Assembly: GCA_900239685.1 (NCBI GenBank)
Contig: OENT01000134.1
Location: 127,004 to 191,003 of the forward strand
DNA: 64,000 bases
Direction of reading: 5' to 3'
Source: Rotaria macrura
Taxonomy: Eukaryota > Rotifera > Eurotatoria > Philodinida > Philodinidae
Position 1 is the first letter of the stretch; each line of letters begins with the position of its first letter. The position numbers and the translations under genes were made by a program. Below are positions 14,601 to 27,575 of this stretch, piece by piece. The notes beneath the pieces were generated by a model that was not told the DNA's origin, did no database searches, and saw only the letters and a list, made by a program, of their open reading frames with translations.

Positions 14601-17600
14601 GTATATTGTATTTTCGTTTTTCATTTTAAATATCAACATACCAAGTTGATCACTATTAGCTAGTGAATACATTATTGTTGGTTGTAAGTAGATGAACGAT
14701 GGACGATGATAATTTGAATCAATATTGTTTAATAAACATCGATCTAAGATTTGTTCAACTTTCTAGAATTTTCATAGAAAAAATTATGTTTATTTTCATT
14801 CCAATAAATATCATCGAAGAATTTTGAATAGTAAAGAAATTATTGCACGTCTATTAAATAGCTTTTCAGTTAGACTGAAGAGCGAGAATAGGAGGGGGTC
14901 ATCACACTTCCCTTGCTTTTGAAATTTGGCTCGAAAGATAGAAAAATGTTACCTATATTCATATTGCACCCCCTTCCGCTCCTGCATTCCCCGAGGGTAG
15001 AACAACAAACACCCCTGGTTAGAATTTTTCTATCGTTCATATAGTTTCAGGCAAACTGTTTGATCTGTAATTGACACATTACCGAAAGAATTGTTATTTA
15101 CTTTTGCATGATCTTTTGACAAGGTCATCATTAGTTCACTTTTACTTTTCAAAACATACACTTTTCACTTCAGGTTGTTCTCCTTCTTACAAATTTGATT
15201 GATAAGTAAAAAGACACGAACGAATGCTCCTATAGAGAAAAAACCAGCATGAAACGCTGCTCGTTTACTTCTTTTCTTTTTTCAATTAATGAGAATAGCA
15301 TGATACACTATTATTTTACTTTATTTCAGCAACATGTCTTAATTATGTAGAATAATTTATTTATTCAGTGTTCATAGAAAATGGAAATCAAATTTAATTC
15401 TATAAATTTTTAAAGATGATAGATGCGAATAAGAAAGAATTAGGATCAATGAAATGAATATCAAAACACATTTGACTTAGTTATTCTGTACGGTGAATAC
15501 GGAACACTGTAACCTACTTAAATCTAGATGTAGAAAAGTGTGTGTTGAACTGATATTCTCACTTCGATCGTTAATAAAAAGTACTTAAACTATTCATTTA
15601 TTGACATACAACCAATACATTTCTCAAATGAAAAAAATCTTCGTTTTCTATTTATTTATTTTTTAAGAATGCGTGTTCTTGAAGATGTTCTCGTATGGAT
15701 CGGTCAAATAAAAAAGCTTCTTTAGATTGCGTTAAAACGTTGACAAGAAGGATTTTCAAGGATTTGCCTATTTAATAAAGCCGATTTTCAGAATAACACG
15801 GAACAGTATTCAAATCTAGATCACGATGTTAATCACTTAGTTTTTGATTATACAATAGTTTTGTTCTACTATTCCTTAACTGTTTTATTGAAAAGCATAG
15901 CCGTTTACAGATTGGCCAACTAGCATCTTTGAATTGATCTCGAAATCGATATCGAGATACCTTGCTGAGTCTTTATTTGTTGTCTTTCTTCGATAAATAA
16001 ATGATGTTAATTATGAATATTATTGATCGCTACTTGAGCTAAAGAAAAATACTATCTGAACATAGAAAACGTGTTCCAACGATGTTCAATAGTTAAAAAT
16101 TTATTGAAGAGAAAACTGAAAAGAAACTTCGTTTTGTATTTTTCTTTGAAATCAAACTTTTCAACATGAAAGATAACGTTTGTTTTATTTCTCACCTCGA
16201 TGATAAGAGAGATTAAACAGTTCTCTTGTTTTCTACATGTGATAGGGGAACGCATGAGATGTGTACGTTCTGTTCATTTCGGTGTATTTTGCTTCGAAAA
16301 TTGGATTGTATACAAAAAAGCCGAAAAAAAATGTCGTTATTAAACGTTTACTACTTGTTTAATTTCTGCTGTTCAGTAGAATGACGTTGGATGGTTTGAT
16401 AGCAAATCGGCCCTATAAAAACGTTTTGATTCAAAACCCCAACTATCGTATATAGGATGAAAAGAGCACGGCGAACTGAAAATATTTTGTGAAGGAACTT
16501 GGTCCTTTAAGTGCTACTGTGAAGAGTCATAGCCGAATCAACTTGCTAATTTTGGGCAATTTTTGATGTTCGCTCTACCATAACTCTTCACAGTAGAATT
16601 TAAAGGATCAAGTTCCGTCACAAAATATGTTCAGTTCGCCGAGCTCTTTCATCTTATGTAAGATAGTTGGGGTTTTGAATTAAAACGTTTTTATAGGGCC
16701 GATTTGCTATCAAACCATCCCCCATCCTTTCATAGATTAGCTAATAGCTTTTGCCAATAGGCTATTGTGCAAGTAAGCATTCTATAGTATCGACCGGATT
16801 CAGAATACAAATGAACAAAGAATATAATCACCAGCAGGGTGTAGGTATGAGTGAGAACAAGAGTTACATCCACACCCTTCCGATCTTTTTTCGACGTTTT
16901 TACTGCATACCGAAAATTGTTGAAACTTAGTGAAAGATCGTTTTATCTAGGGCGAAAAAGTAATAAGATAGTATTTGGAAACTTTTTGAAATGTATGATC
17001 ATAACCTAACTCTCACTGATATAGATGAAAATTTTCGAATGATTTGAAATTGTTTTACCATCATTTATTTGTTTGCTAGTTCTGCATGGCGATAGAATGT
17101 AGAAGTGTAGCATTCTCGACGCTTCTTTTTAATGGTACCTTACAATTATTGTCGTATATGAACGTATCTTCTCAGCAATTATATATCATAAGTCGGTATT
17201 GACCATAGAATAGTACGAGTGTGTCACTATTGCTACATTGTTTTACTATCGAATAGAATTGAGTGTTCTTTCCTAAAGTGATTCATACACATCGTGTATT
17301 GTCAATTATTTTGAAATACCTACATTTCATAGACGTAAATGCAAACGTATGAAGTTTAGTGTATTGGAAACTTATCTGATTGATCTATGACTTCTAGAAC
17401 ATATTTTGATCAAGATTTCTCATCAATAACAACTAAACTAGATTTCGTGCATTAAACTGATATCATTTTTAGCCAGAAGAAAAGTAGAAATCATGAAGAA
17501 ACCTATTCCAAACTATGTCGAAGTTGTTTTAACTGTTTCTTGATTGGATCATAGAAAACATTTGACAATCGATGCATCTAATGTAACACAGTAAGTTATG

Positions 17601-20600
17601 GTGATTATATATCACGAATGAGAAAAAGTATTTATATGAGTTCAAATGCTTCTCAAGTGATGTATACGATGAGTATGAGCATACAATTTCAGACACTTAC
17701 TCAATTAAAATATTATGTTTGCATTATGCTTCTTGCACAAATTCAAAAAGAATTAAATTTATATAATGCTCTTGAATGTAATAGTTCTAATGAGTGGTTT
17801 CTATAGTTCATTCACATGAATAGAGAGTCTGTGTATAGAAGTCTCATAGGAAGAATGCTTCATCTATTAAGTTGTATACTAAAAGGATGATTAGTAGTGA
17901 AACAAAATGGACAACGTTCATTTCATTGTACTCTTTTGAAATATGTTTTGAAGGAGAACAAAAATGATATTTGTCGTAAGCTGTGCACTATCCATCGAAA
18001 ATTATCGTATGGTACAAAAATCTTCAAGTTTTAAACGACATTTGATGATTAACCGTACGAAAATGCAATGAATTGCTTGAGGAATCATGTCAAACTTCAC
18101 CAAGGAATGGTAAACATTAGGTTGAAAGTTCAATAAAAAAAAAGACTCCTAAAAGTCATTTCATATGTATCAATGAATAGAATAGAAGATTTTTTTCGAA
18201 AAATCGAATCACTACGAAGAATTTCTGATTCCTTGTTCTTCAGATGTCTATAATGAAAAAGTGATTCTATTCTAATCGCAGTTGAAAAAAATCTTTTTAA
18301 GAATACGTTTGGAATACTATAGATGAAAAAAAAACACAAATCAAACAAACTTGTATATGAATTATATTCCACTGATTAACATAGATATGGCTAGAATTGA
18401 TATCTTGAAAGGCTCTACCCGAGGCAAACGTATTATTTAAAATATGATCAATGAAAATATTTGGAAAATTCGAAATAAGTATTGTAGCATTTTGATCTTC
18501 ATCATTAAATATACATCCTGATAAATATAAATGAACTGTTTTCAGATGTGATAAAATTTCTATTGTCATTTGACAGTGCCGAGATGTTCGAATAGGAGTA
18601 TTGTAATTCAAACGAGAAGTTTGTAAACAAAATCCAAAGTGTGAAAATGATCTATGCATATCAATGATAAAAAACACTCCAACTTGACTAAAAACGAAGA
18701 GAAAAAAGTAAGATATGAAATGAAAACAAATTTCATTCATAATTATTTACGTAAAGTTAAGCGTTGAACCAATGAGTTCGAATCGATTATCCCATTTGGA
18801 TAGGGAACAAAATATGAACAATCGATTCAAATCAGTTTCACGTACAAAGAATGGACCCGGTATATGATTAACGACAAGCTATGATTAAATGAACAATTGA
18901 AATTTTTTGAATCTAATCATTGAACATAGAACGAGAATGAAATGTTTTCAATGTTTACATGAGATGTTGCAACAAGTGATTGCCCTGTAGCTTGCACGAC
19001 TAGTAAAGGAGGTGAAACATTGAAATAGAAACTACCACTTGAATCAAAGAAGAATGGTTCATTTAAAATTATAGACGATCGAAATGTTCGAGTACGCCAT
19101 CCATAATAGAGACCTGAATATTCAAACGATAAATAAATCATATTTTGTCGATAAGAAAAAAAATTCATCATAAAAACAAGATTGACATACAGGAAAATGT
19201 GATCAAGTATTCCTATTGAATTTAAAAACTATAATCATGATGGGATCATAATAAATGATATATGAACCTATTTAATAGGGGTGTAAGAAATCCAAAGCCT
19301 TGGAATTCAATACAAAATATTTGAGTTGGTTCTCTATGTAACTCGACTAAAAATCTGGAGTCATATTAGATCGAAACTAAATCCAAGTTCCAAATCTCAA
19401 CAGTATATTCGATATCGAATCTCAAATCTAAACTAAACCAAGCGATCCTAAGACCCGAATCTAACACTAGGTCCAAACCATATTGAAATCCACATCTGAA
19501 AGATTTTTTGCATCCGTATTATTTTGCTAATGTTGTAGTATGCTAGAAGATCAGAGAAAAGATAATGTTGACATTAATAATGATGACCTTCTATCAAAGA
19601 AATGTCTGTCAAACGTTTAGAATGGGGTTGTTCGATAATTTCAATCCGTGAGTTCTTATAGATGTAAAGAAAGAGAAGTTAATCGTTAGAATGGGTTATA
19701 TAAAGCATAACATCATGACTTTTTTTTTATAGAAAAAATAGTTTTCAACGAAAATAAGATTTTGTTCATCATTTTCGAACTAATAAACAAGTGTCTATTC
19801 TCAATATTGGAAATGAAAGTAAATCAATTTCGAGTGTGCTTGTTTTCGATAAATCCTTATTTTCTGATAAAACATGTCTGAACATTTTATTTTTCATACA
19901 CGTTAAGTATAATAATCGTTTCTAGTCAAGAAGTCAGTGTGCCTTGATCTATAGGATGCTTCGTACTTTAAAACTATTGACCTGCTTTTGAAAAGATAGC
20001 AAAATAATAACAACATGAAGATTCATTATGTAATTGATAGATAAAAGCTAAATGACCAGTGTCAGAAAATACAATTGGATCAAGTATTATTGAATCATTC
20101 AATAATATATCTTCAGTCCATATTCGAATTATTCTACGACCATAATTATTTGATGCATAAATCTTCCAATGAAATTACTCATGAACTTATATAATAAAAA
20201 TAATTTCACCTACACTATGTTTCCCAATTAAATAGAGCATATTCGACAACATATGAAAATACATATGAAAGTATATCGATGAACAAAGATTTTCATCAAG
20301 AATGATTTCGGTATAATAGAGTCGAGTAACCAGTTGAATTGTTCGATTTAATTTGTATTCAAACGTTTGTAATAATATTTTATTACATTGATTCTAAAGT
20401 AAATAAATCTCATACACAATTCAATTGAGAATTCATACCATTTCAAATATGGCCAATTGTTTGTATGGAATAAATACAACATCAATAAAACTAAATTCTA
20501 CAATGTGTCTATTCCATTGATGAAATGGATATGTTGAATAGTAAAAATAATTTTGAATCGTTCCATATGTATGCTGAATTATAGCCAAATCATTTACTAT

Positions 20601-22197
20601 GAAAGATAATAAAAGAAACTATTTACAATTGATTTCATGTCAAATATCTAGTTGTATTAATTTTGTAGGAAACATTGGATTATTGAAATATTCAACAAAG
20701 CTTGAAATCAATCCCTATCTAGATGTATTTGAAGAGATTCACTGAACACTTCGAATCTTTCGATTAGATTTTTTACATTGTATAGTTCGATGTACATTCA
20801 TGCTATCCTACAAACAGATATTATTACTTCCCTGTCTTCGTCTTGGAAAACAATGATACGAGTTTAGACAACCATTTAGCTATCGTTGCGACATGTATGA
20901 AAAATATGTAGTCGAAATCATACCATCTGGTGTTTGACCCATATTCATCGAATTGGTGATCGTTGACCAAAACCGATTTTCTTGATTCTATAAATAAATT
21001 TTAGAAACATACTAGGTAAAGAAAGTTATTTTCTAGTGAACAGACTGATGGAAAGAGTGAACAGATAAAATCTTTATGATATGTTTTCAATATTCCAAAC
21101 ACGAGTAAACCATGACTTGTTACCAAGATATCATATCTTGAATGTTTCGGAAGAATTTTTACGTTTGGACATGTATCATAAGTAGTACATAGATTACAAC
21201 AAAGCGCGAAATCTATTGATGAATCAGGGTAAGAACAAGGATCGACTTGTGTTCCTTAATATATGAAGTAACAATATCTGAAATTGTATTGTTTTTTCAT
21301 AATCGATAATCACTTTGCAAGACAAGATCAATTGGTTTGTTAAATATTGTTGATTGTATATGAAGTATAGATTTAAAATCGAAAACTAAATCAATCTATG
21401 TTATCACCAACATCTATTTCAAATCAACAAATACTCGATTGATTGATAAGCGATGAAATATCAAAATTCCAAACATGAGCATGATCTTTACTCAGTCTAC
21501 CATTTAACTTAAACAAATCCAAAGATGATTGCACTGTGAGCGATTGATGATTAACTTGTTCATACCATAGATCAGTTAATAAACGCGATTCATGTTTATC
21601 GTCAAGACCAATACTAACATAGATAGCCTACGACGATAGAACTTCGAATTCTTTTACATGTTTTATTTCATTTTAATTTAGATTCTTACGGTTGATGAAT
21701 TATCTAATGAAATACTATAACTCGATTGATTGGAAATCAATCGATAATCACCTAAAACATGAGTTCGACTATAGTAGATTGAAATGAAGAAAAACACACG
21801 ACAAACGTTTTTTGCAGGATAAATCTGACGGTTTTAGATAGTGATAAGATTCGATTGAATTCAAAAGTAAATACAAAATCCACAGCGTCATGATTAATCT
21901 TTAGCGAAGGCGCGTAGACAAATCGACGTTCATCTTATTGTTCTTGATTGATCAGTAATTGATTTTCTTTAACTTTAAAGGTAAAACAAAAATCTTTATC
22001 GAAAGACACATAAAAAAGATAGAAGGATGGAGTAGATCGTTTATAATGTATAAAAAAATTTTGTGATAATTAACAGAAAACTTTTCAATTGTCTCTAAAG
22101 ACACTGTGAGATGATAGATGAGTTTAATGTTATTTACTATATTTTGAATATATGGATGAATTATACCCTTTGCTATCGGAAAGATCATTATGAGCAA
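11601..22197 (-). CDS. large single-pass membrane protein, CatSper auxiliary subunit-like (gamma-type candidate)
   Basis: I built this gene from minus-strand exons whose GT-AG junctions all keep phase: 22197-22008, 21933-21875, 21824-21690, 21627-21435, 21254-21046, 20987-20924, 20596-20439, 20393-20214, 20162-19982, 19113-18926, 18878-18751, 18687-18351, 14762-14493, 14427-14263, 13915-13777, 12258-12059, 11897-11601. Many introns are only 47-75 nt. The product is at least 1030 residues; exons further 5' may be missing. It has a long ectodomain rich in beta strands with propeller-like repeats (YDILVTSHGLLVFG, SSIILNEPFFFDSSGSFYF), a Cys-rich segment, a hydrophobic span LCLLIILWIIYVIF about 80 residues before the end, and a basic cytoplasmic tail. 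That architecture, and a pre-membrane VF..C..F.I..L..SRL pattern I recall from mammalian CATSPERG, suggest a CatSper sperm-channel accessory subunit. Gene structure is fairly sure; identity is tentative. Exons 1-2 are the weakest part. Confidence 0.5.
16389..16720. mobile_element. 332-bp foldback (MITE-like) element in an intron
   Basis: The two ends are inverted copies about 140 bases long. The left one starts GGATGGTTTGATAGCAAATC, and the right one is its near-perfect complement ending at 16720. They enclose a spacer of about 50 bases and have only scattered mismatches. The element lies in the 3.6-kb intron (14763-18350) of the minus-strand membrane-protein gene. It has no coding capacity, and I see no clear target-site duplication. 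It is probably a non-autonomous DNA transposon. Confidence 0.75.
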
Positions 22198-22535
22198 ATT
22201 TTATCAATGAAACTTTAAATATACCACTGAAGTAATAATTTTTGAAGAAGGATTCCAGATACTACGTTCTGCGTATTCTGAGAATATTCATGCAAAAAAT
22301 TGCTTCAACATAACAAGTAGCATCATATTTCATACTTTCACTCTGCCAATGAAATCAGTAATATAGTTTTTAGGAAGATGCCAGCATATGTATAAAACTG
22401 GTATCAAACTTCAAAATATATCAATTAGAACAGTCAACTTACGACATTCCTGCATAGTCATAAATCATTTTCTTCAGTAAAAATAACTACTCGTCTTTAT
22501 ACATATACAATTGAATATTTTTCCTGTTGAATATT
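22198..22535. other. AT-rich stretch upstream of the membrane-protein gene
   Basis: No coding signal is visible. It may hold promoter or intron sequence of the minus-strand gene. The open frames at 23906-24091, 24373-24558, 24938-25156 and 25399-25674 on the same strand could be further 5' exons, but I could not join them in phase. Confidence 0.35.
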
Positions 22536-22543
22536 ATGAGTAT

Positions 22544-23627
22544 CAGGCCGCAAAATCGGGGACCACTTTTTGATGGCTGGTCCAGTCCGTACTGGGCCAA
22601 GAACTTCTCATGCCCGCCCGGTTTGGCCCAACTTAGAATAGTACTATTAAAACTATATTTCTTTAAAAAAAGGCATTTCTATACTATCGAATTGCACAAA
22701 CACTAGGGCTATTTATAAGAATGTTGCAAAAATTTTATTGTCACAGTAATCATACATCGAGTAAAATCAGACAACCTTAATGTCTTGACAAGAGAACGAG
22801 AGTCAAGCGAAATTACATATTAAACCGCAAGACTCATGTATATTGGTATAGATGCTCGAACTCCTTTGAAGATTATCATTGATTAACAAAAGCTGTCACA
22901 AGAATATAACCCGTTGATCAGTATCACATAGTAAGATCCATTATCAGTGTTAGTTGTGCTGTTGACTTTAATACGTGATTAATCTAGTTACACTTCAGTG
23001 GAACCCATGCTGTTTAATATTATTGATAGAGTAATAGCCTTGTGCGTTGATGATCAACATAATAAGTGAATCAAATAAATTCCGTGTTTATTTAGCAGTT
23101 ATATAAAATATCAAAATAGTTTGTATAATAAAGATTCCAGGTTATGATGAGTTTGCAAGAGACGAAGCCCATCTAAGATAAGAAGTCTTAAGAGACAATC
23201 AGAAAAAATCGAGTATTTTTTGGAACTAAATTATCGAAATGACGCCATTTTATTGCCATTGAAATTTATTCTTTCAATTAAAAAAATCAATTTTGATTCA
23301 TTTTAGTCTCTGTTAATTCCTTAATATAGTTTTGTCTACTGAAGCTGTCTGTTGAAATTCGATTAGGAAAGGCTGAATCTAATCAAAATCTACTTTCAAA
23401 ATGGAAAAAATCGGATTTCTTTTTTGTAGTGAATTAGTTTGATTTCGATGAATGTTTAACTGAAAAGAATCTTTTTTCCATTTTCTGACATGGAAAATTT
23501 GATGAAAATAAAAATGAAGTTCGGATCGGGCGACCCAACAAAATCATTGACTTGCTCGGTCCCGTGGGAAAAAAATATTTGGGCCAGGCTAGGGGCTATC
23601 GGTCCGGGTGACCCGTTTCGAGGCCTG
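22544..23627. mobile_element. non-autonomous hAT-like transposon, 1084 bp, with 8-bp target duplication
   Basis: The element starts CAGGCCGCAAAATCGGGG and ends with the inverted CCCGTTTCGAGGCCTG. It is flanked on both sides by the identical octamer ATGAGTAT (22536-22543 and 23628-23635). CAG...CTG termini with an 8-bp duplication are the hallmark of the hAT superfamily. Both ends are GC-rich over about 80-100 bases while the interior is AT-rich. No transposase frame is present, so it must have moved with an enzyme supplied elsewhere. The perfect duplication implies a fairly recent insertion. Confidence 0.85.
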
Positions 23628-23635
23628 ATGAGTAT

Positions 23636-26600
23636 GTCAATAATATGTATTAGAGAAACGTATTAATACAATTGTGTGTAAGAATAGTTTGTACAAATGA
23701 AGAAATCGTGATCTGATGTGAATATGAGGATCGATTATTGGTGGAAGGTCAATGAATAGACATGAGTGATTGTTTAAACAATAATTATTTTAAGTAACAC
23801 ATTTGAGAATCTTATGTAATTAACTCTGTGTGCAGTCAAAAGAATTACAGTGAATAGTTGAAAAAAATATGACATATTTTTTGTTTAGACTTGTCTGCAT
23901 CCATGTCAGAATAGAATGAACAGATTAGTTTCATCAATCGGCTTGCCAATATTATGAAGAAGAAAATTATTTTTCTTAAAATCGATTAAAACACCGAGGT
24001 AAAACATATAGTTATGAACAATTAGCCGTATGATTCTCTGAGGCTTAGTGTATTTATTTCTTAGCAGACATGAAATTTTGTTTATAAACAATTAAATACT
24101 TACTTTTCTGTCATGTCTTCTAGTCGAACGTATCATCATTCAAACGTTTATGATCAATCATTACAATATACTAGATTTGTAGTTCAATGTTTAAAATACA
24201 TTTTCTTGAAAAATTTCACTATGCAAAAGTTCAAATTCTATACAGACCGTTTACATGGTATTTCATATGGAACAGTGAATGAAAATTCGAAATTGATCCC
24301 TACTTTATTGTGTTTCTCTTTATGTAAAAATAATTCTAGTATAATGCTTGTCTATATGATATTATTTTTCTATCACAAAACAACTACCGTTTTGTAAATA
24401 TTGAAATATATGCTGTTCGTCAGTGAAGTAACTATGACGGTCAATAGATCAGAAAAAAGAACACTGAATAAATCTTGCAATTTTGTAATGCTAAGTAAAT
24501 AAACTAATCTGTTCATGATAATGTAGACTAAACCAACGTTTTGAACAGAATAAGTCATGTACGATCAAAAGATTCATGAAATCAATTCATGAAGTTTATA
24601 ATAATAGTTATTGTTGATATACAAGCTATTACATTGAATTAGTTCGATAATATTTTCAGTTAGGATTTCCTTTTTTCTTTATAAAAATTCATTACGTTTA
24701 TTCAATGTCAATATAGTGAAAACAATTTTCATTACTTTTCAAAAAGTACCTTCAACAAATGAAGCTCGCTTCATCTCATCGACAATCTATAGATTAGATT
24801 CTATCTTTAACGGGAAACATGAATTTTTTTCATATTCTGCTTCTTCGGTTCAATAGTAACTCATATTGATGTATGAAGTTTATGGAATAGCGGTCAGTTT
24901 TGTCTAAACCAAGTTATTGATTTCCTCACATTTTTCTTTACTCGTGGTCTTCTGATGTTGACGAATTCCATGCTTTTATCTCCCTACGAACTGACACATA
25001 AACGCACATAGCTTCGAATCTTATAATATCAAATAATAATTTTGTTTTGTTGACTATTTGACACCTACATGAAAAATTTTGAGTGTCTGAAAAGGTTTCG
25101 TATTCGTCGAGCAGAGACAAATGTAAAGCTTCACATGTGGTTATTGACGGTATCAAGAATCATACTTACACGTCAAATTATCAATTATACATTGATCTTT
25201 TCAATATTGTATATATTGTGTCATGATGAAATAAATCTGACATATCGATAAATGCAACGAATAGTATCGTGGTAAGCAGAAATAGGTCTCGCAAAGATGT
25301 GCTCAACAACGTTTTCTTATCTTCCTATCTATCTATCAATAAAAATAGTTTTTCTCTAAAAGTGCTTTCAAATCGAATACAAGGTAGTCTTAGTTATTTC
25401 ATGGCGATGATGCTCTATAAAACTTAACTATGTTGAAATGCAGTTTTTTCTTCTCAAAACCAAAACAGCTTGCATAGACATGTCTAATCCTAGGTGAGAA
25501 ATATAGTACTAAAGAATGAATTAAGTGTTTCTTTACGTTGTTCACTACAACGACGGGATAGTTTTTCAAGGTAGTATACTTTTTCAATAAGAATTTGACT
25601 TTCATAATTGTGACTATCATCATGCAATGCTTGTCAGAGAAATTAATTTTCACAATTGAATCCGTAATTAACATGATTGTGTATGAATAAGAGGATTATA
25701 AGGTGAACGATGTTCGAATTCTCAACCGATAAAATTATTCATGGTTTTGCTTTTGCAAAGAATCTTATAAATAATTGCATGCTTTCGATAGAATTTTGAA
25801 AAATCACAATTGATGAAACAATAAATTCTACTCAAATCTTTCGATTGTCTTTTGAACTACATAACACAATGGGCTATGACTATAAAGTTCGGAATGATAG
25901 CTAAAATTTTCGATAATTAGCCAAAAATCATTTTTTTGCATTATTTATTAGAATTTTTCGAAAAAAAACTAGTCACTTAGGTATCTTGTTTATTATTTTT
26001 TTCTTGAAAAAGCATTCCGAGCATAATTAAGACCTACAGTTTCGTGTACATGAGTCTTTTCTGGTGTCTAATTAATGACATCAAAATAAATGAACAATAA
26101 AATTTTCACTAACTATGAGTAACATGCAAATGGTCAATCTCCTATAGAAGAAATGTATCGCATCATATTGAATATAGATAGATCCATTAAAATAATATGC
26201 TAGTAAGACCAATCCGATATCTGATAGAAAAATCTATACTTACGTCGTGATGTACGAATTTTTCCATAATATGAATCATACAACGTCTAGTTTTGTCAAA
26301 CAGCAGATATATTTGTGTAAACTATGAGTACTTAGTAAGTTGAATGCATCATAGTCATGGTGAGTTTGTGAAATTTAGCACGTTTTTCTAGTTATTCTGT
26401 GATTTTTACAACAGATACCAATACAAAAGTTGTTGCATACTATAATTTTGTTCTCAAATACAGCTGTATAACTGTTTTGTATGATGTATACAATTTTTAA
26501 ACCATGTACGTCGAGTGACGAAATAAATAGGTCGCAAAAAAAGTGAATATGAGTTTATAGTACATTTTGAAGACGAATTTTATGAAATAATAAATGGTGA

Positions 26601-27267
26601 TTGACGGTAAACTCATATTGTGTGATGATAGTCATCGGCATATGAAAGTTTTGAAAGATGTTTGATTTCACTCGATACCTGATTGGGAATTGAATGTCAT
26701 ATGATTGATAGGTGATGTTGATTACAGATATTTTTTTTTAATCATGTACTAAGTGACCAGAAAAAATACTATTCTATGTAAGATTACGAATTTTAACGAC
26801 AAGTATCATGCATGAGATGCTCGAATTCAAAGAACACTACAAACTAACGAAACAGTTCCAATCGAACAGACAGAAATAGACAGATGAAGACTTGTAGGAT
26901 TGCACTAGCAAAAAAAACTCTGATAGTTTAGTGATTTAAAATTGAAATATGTCAAAACTCATTAACAGAGATAAACCAAATCAAAATTCATGTTATAGGA
27001 AAGTTAATTATTAATTCATCGAATAATAGGATGTATCTCTGCCTTGAAAGGCCATAATGATATTCCTATCTTTCTGCATTTGAGAAATTCAGTTGAAAAT
27101 TTTGCCTAAATAACTAACTCTTTAGTAGATAGATTGGTATTGCATGATGCAAAAGTGGTGTAGGAGAAGAGTCCGATAATAGCATAGTTAGTTGATATAA
27201 AAGGAGCAATATCTTAAACGAGAACTAATTCATTACTGAAGTACGATATAATTAGGTGGTATCTACC
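23636..27267. other. gene-poor AT-rich region
   Basis: Several short minus-strand frames have some coding look. One (24938-25156) contains a frame beginning CQIVNKTKLLFDIIRF that ends at a GTAAAG donor-like site. Another is a tiny ATG-to-GTAAGT exon candidate near 24110. They might be 5' exons of the membrane-protein gene on the same strand, but phases and order could not be settled. Otherwise I see nothing. Confidence 0.3.
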
Positions 27268-27575
27268 CAGGTGAATGAATCCAATACCGAATCCGATGAA
27301 ATCTTATGGAAATCCGGGTTGTGGAAACAGTTACGGATCCGACGGAAGAAACCTATTTTCTTATTTGTGTACGAATTAGCGTTTGATCCCAATAGTGGAG
27401 ACCTGTTTTATCATACGATGATATCGAATCGGATTCCGATAGTAGGATTCGATAAAATCCGACACTAGGGATTCGAATCAGGAATCGCAACCAGGAATCC
27501 GATAGGATTTCGTCGGATAAGAGAAACTCCGATAGAAACATGATCGGATCCAACGGTCGGAATGATCCTATAGAA
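27268..27575 (-). mobile_element. dispersed GGATCCGA-rich repeat, copy 1
   Basis: This stretch is the reverse complement of most of 57618-57963, with high identity over long blocks such as GTTGTGGAAACAG and GATTCGAATCAGGAATCGCA. It is unusually rich in GATCC, CCGAT and CGGAT words. The preserved end reads CAGGTGAATGAATCC; the other end is degraded compared with copy 2. It has no convincing coding content and is probably a non-autonomous DNA element. Confidence 0.75.

Noticed and set aside
21934..22007. In-frame TAA that seemed to break the membrane-protein gene
   Set aside because: It falls inside a phase-consistent intron (22007-21934), though this junction is the least certain of the model.
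24113..24397. 94-codon plus-strand frame
   Set aside because: No splice context or domain; overlaps equally plausible minus-strand frames.
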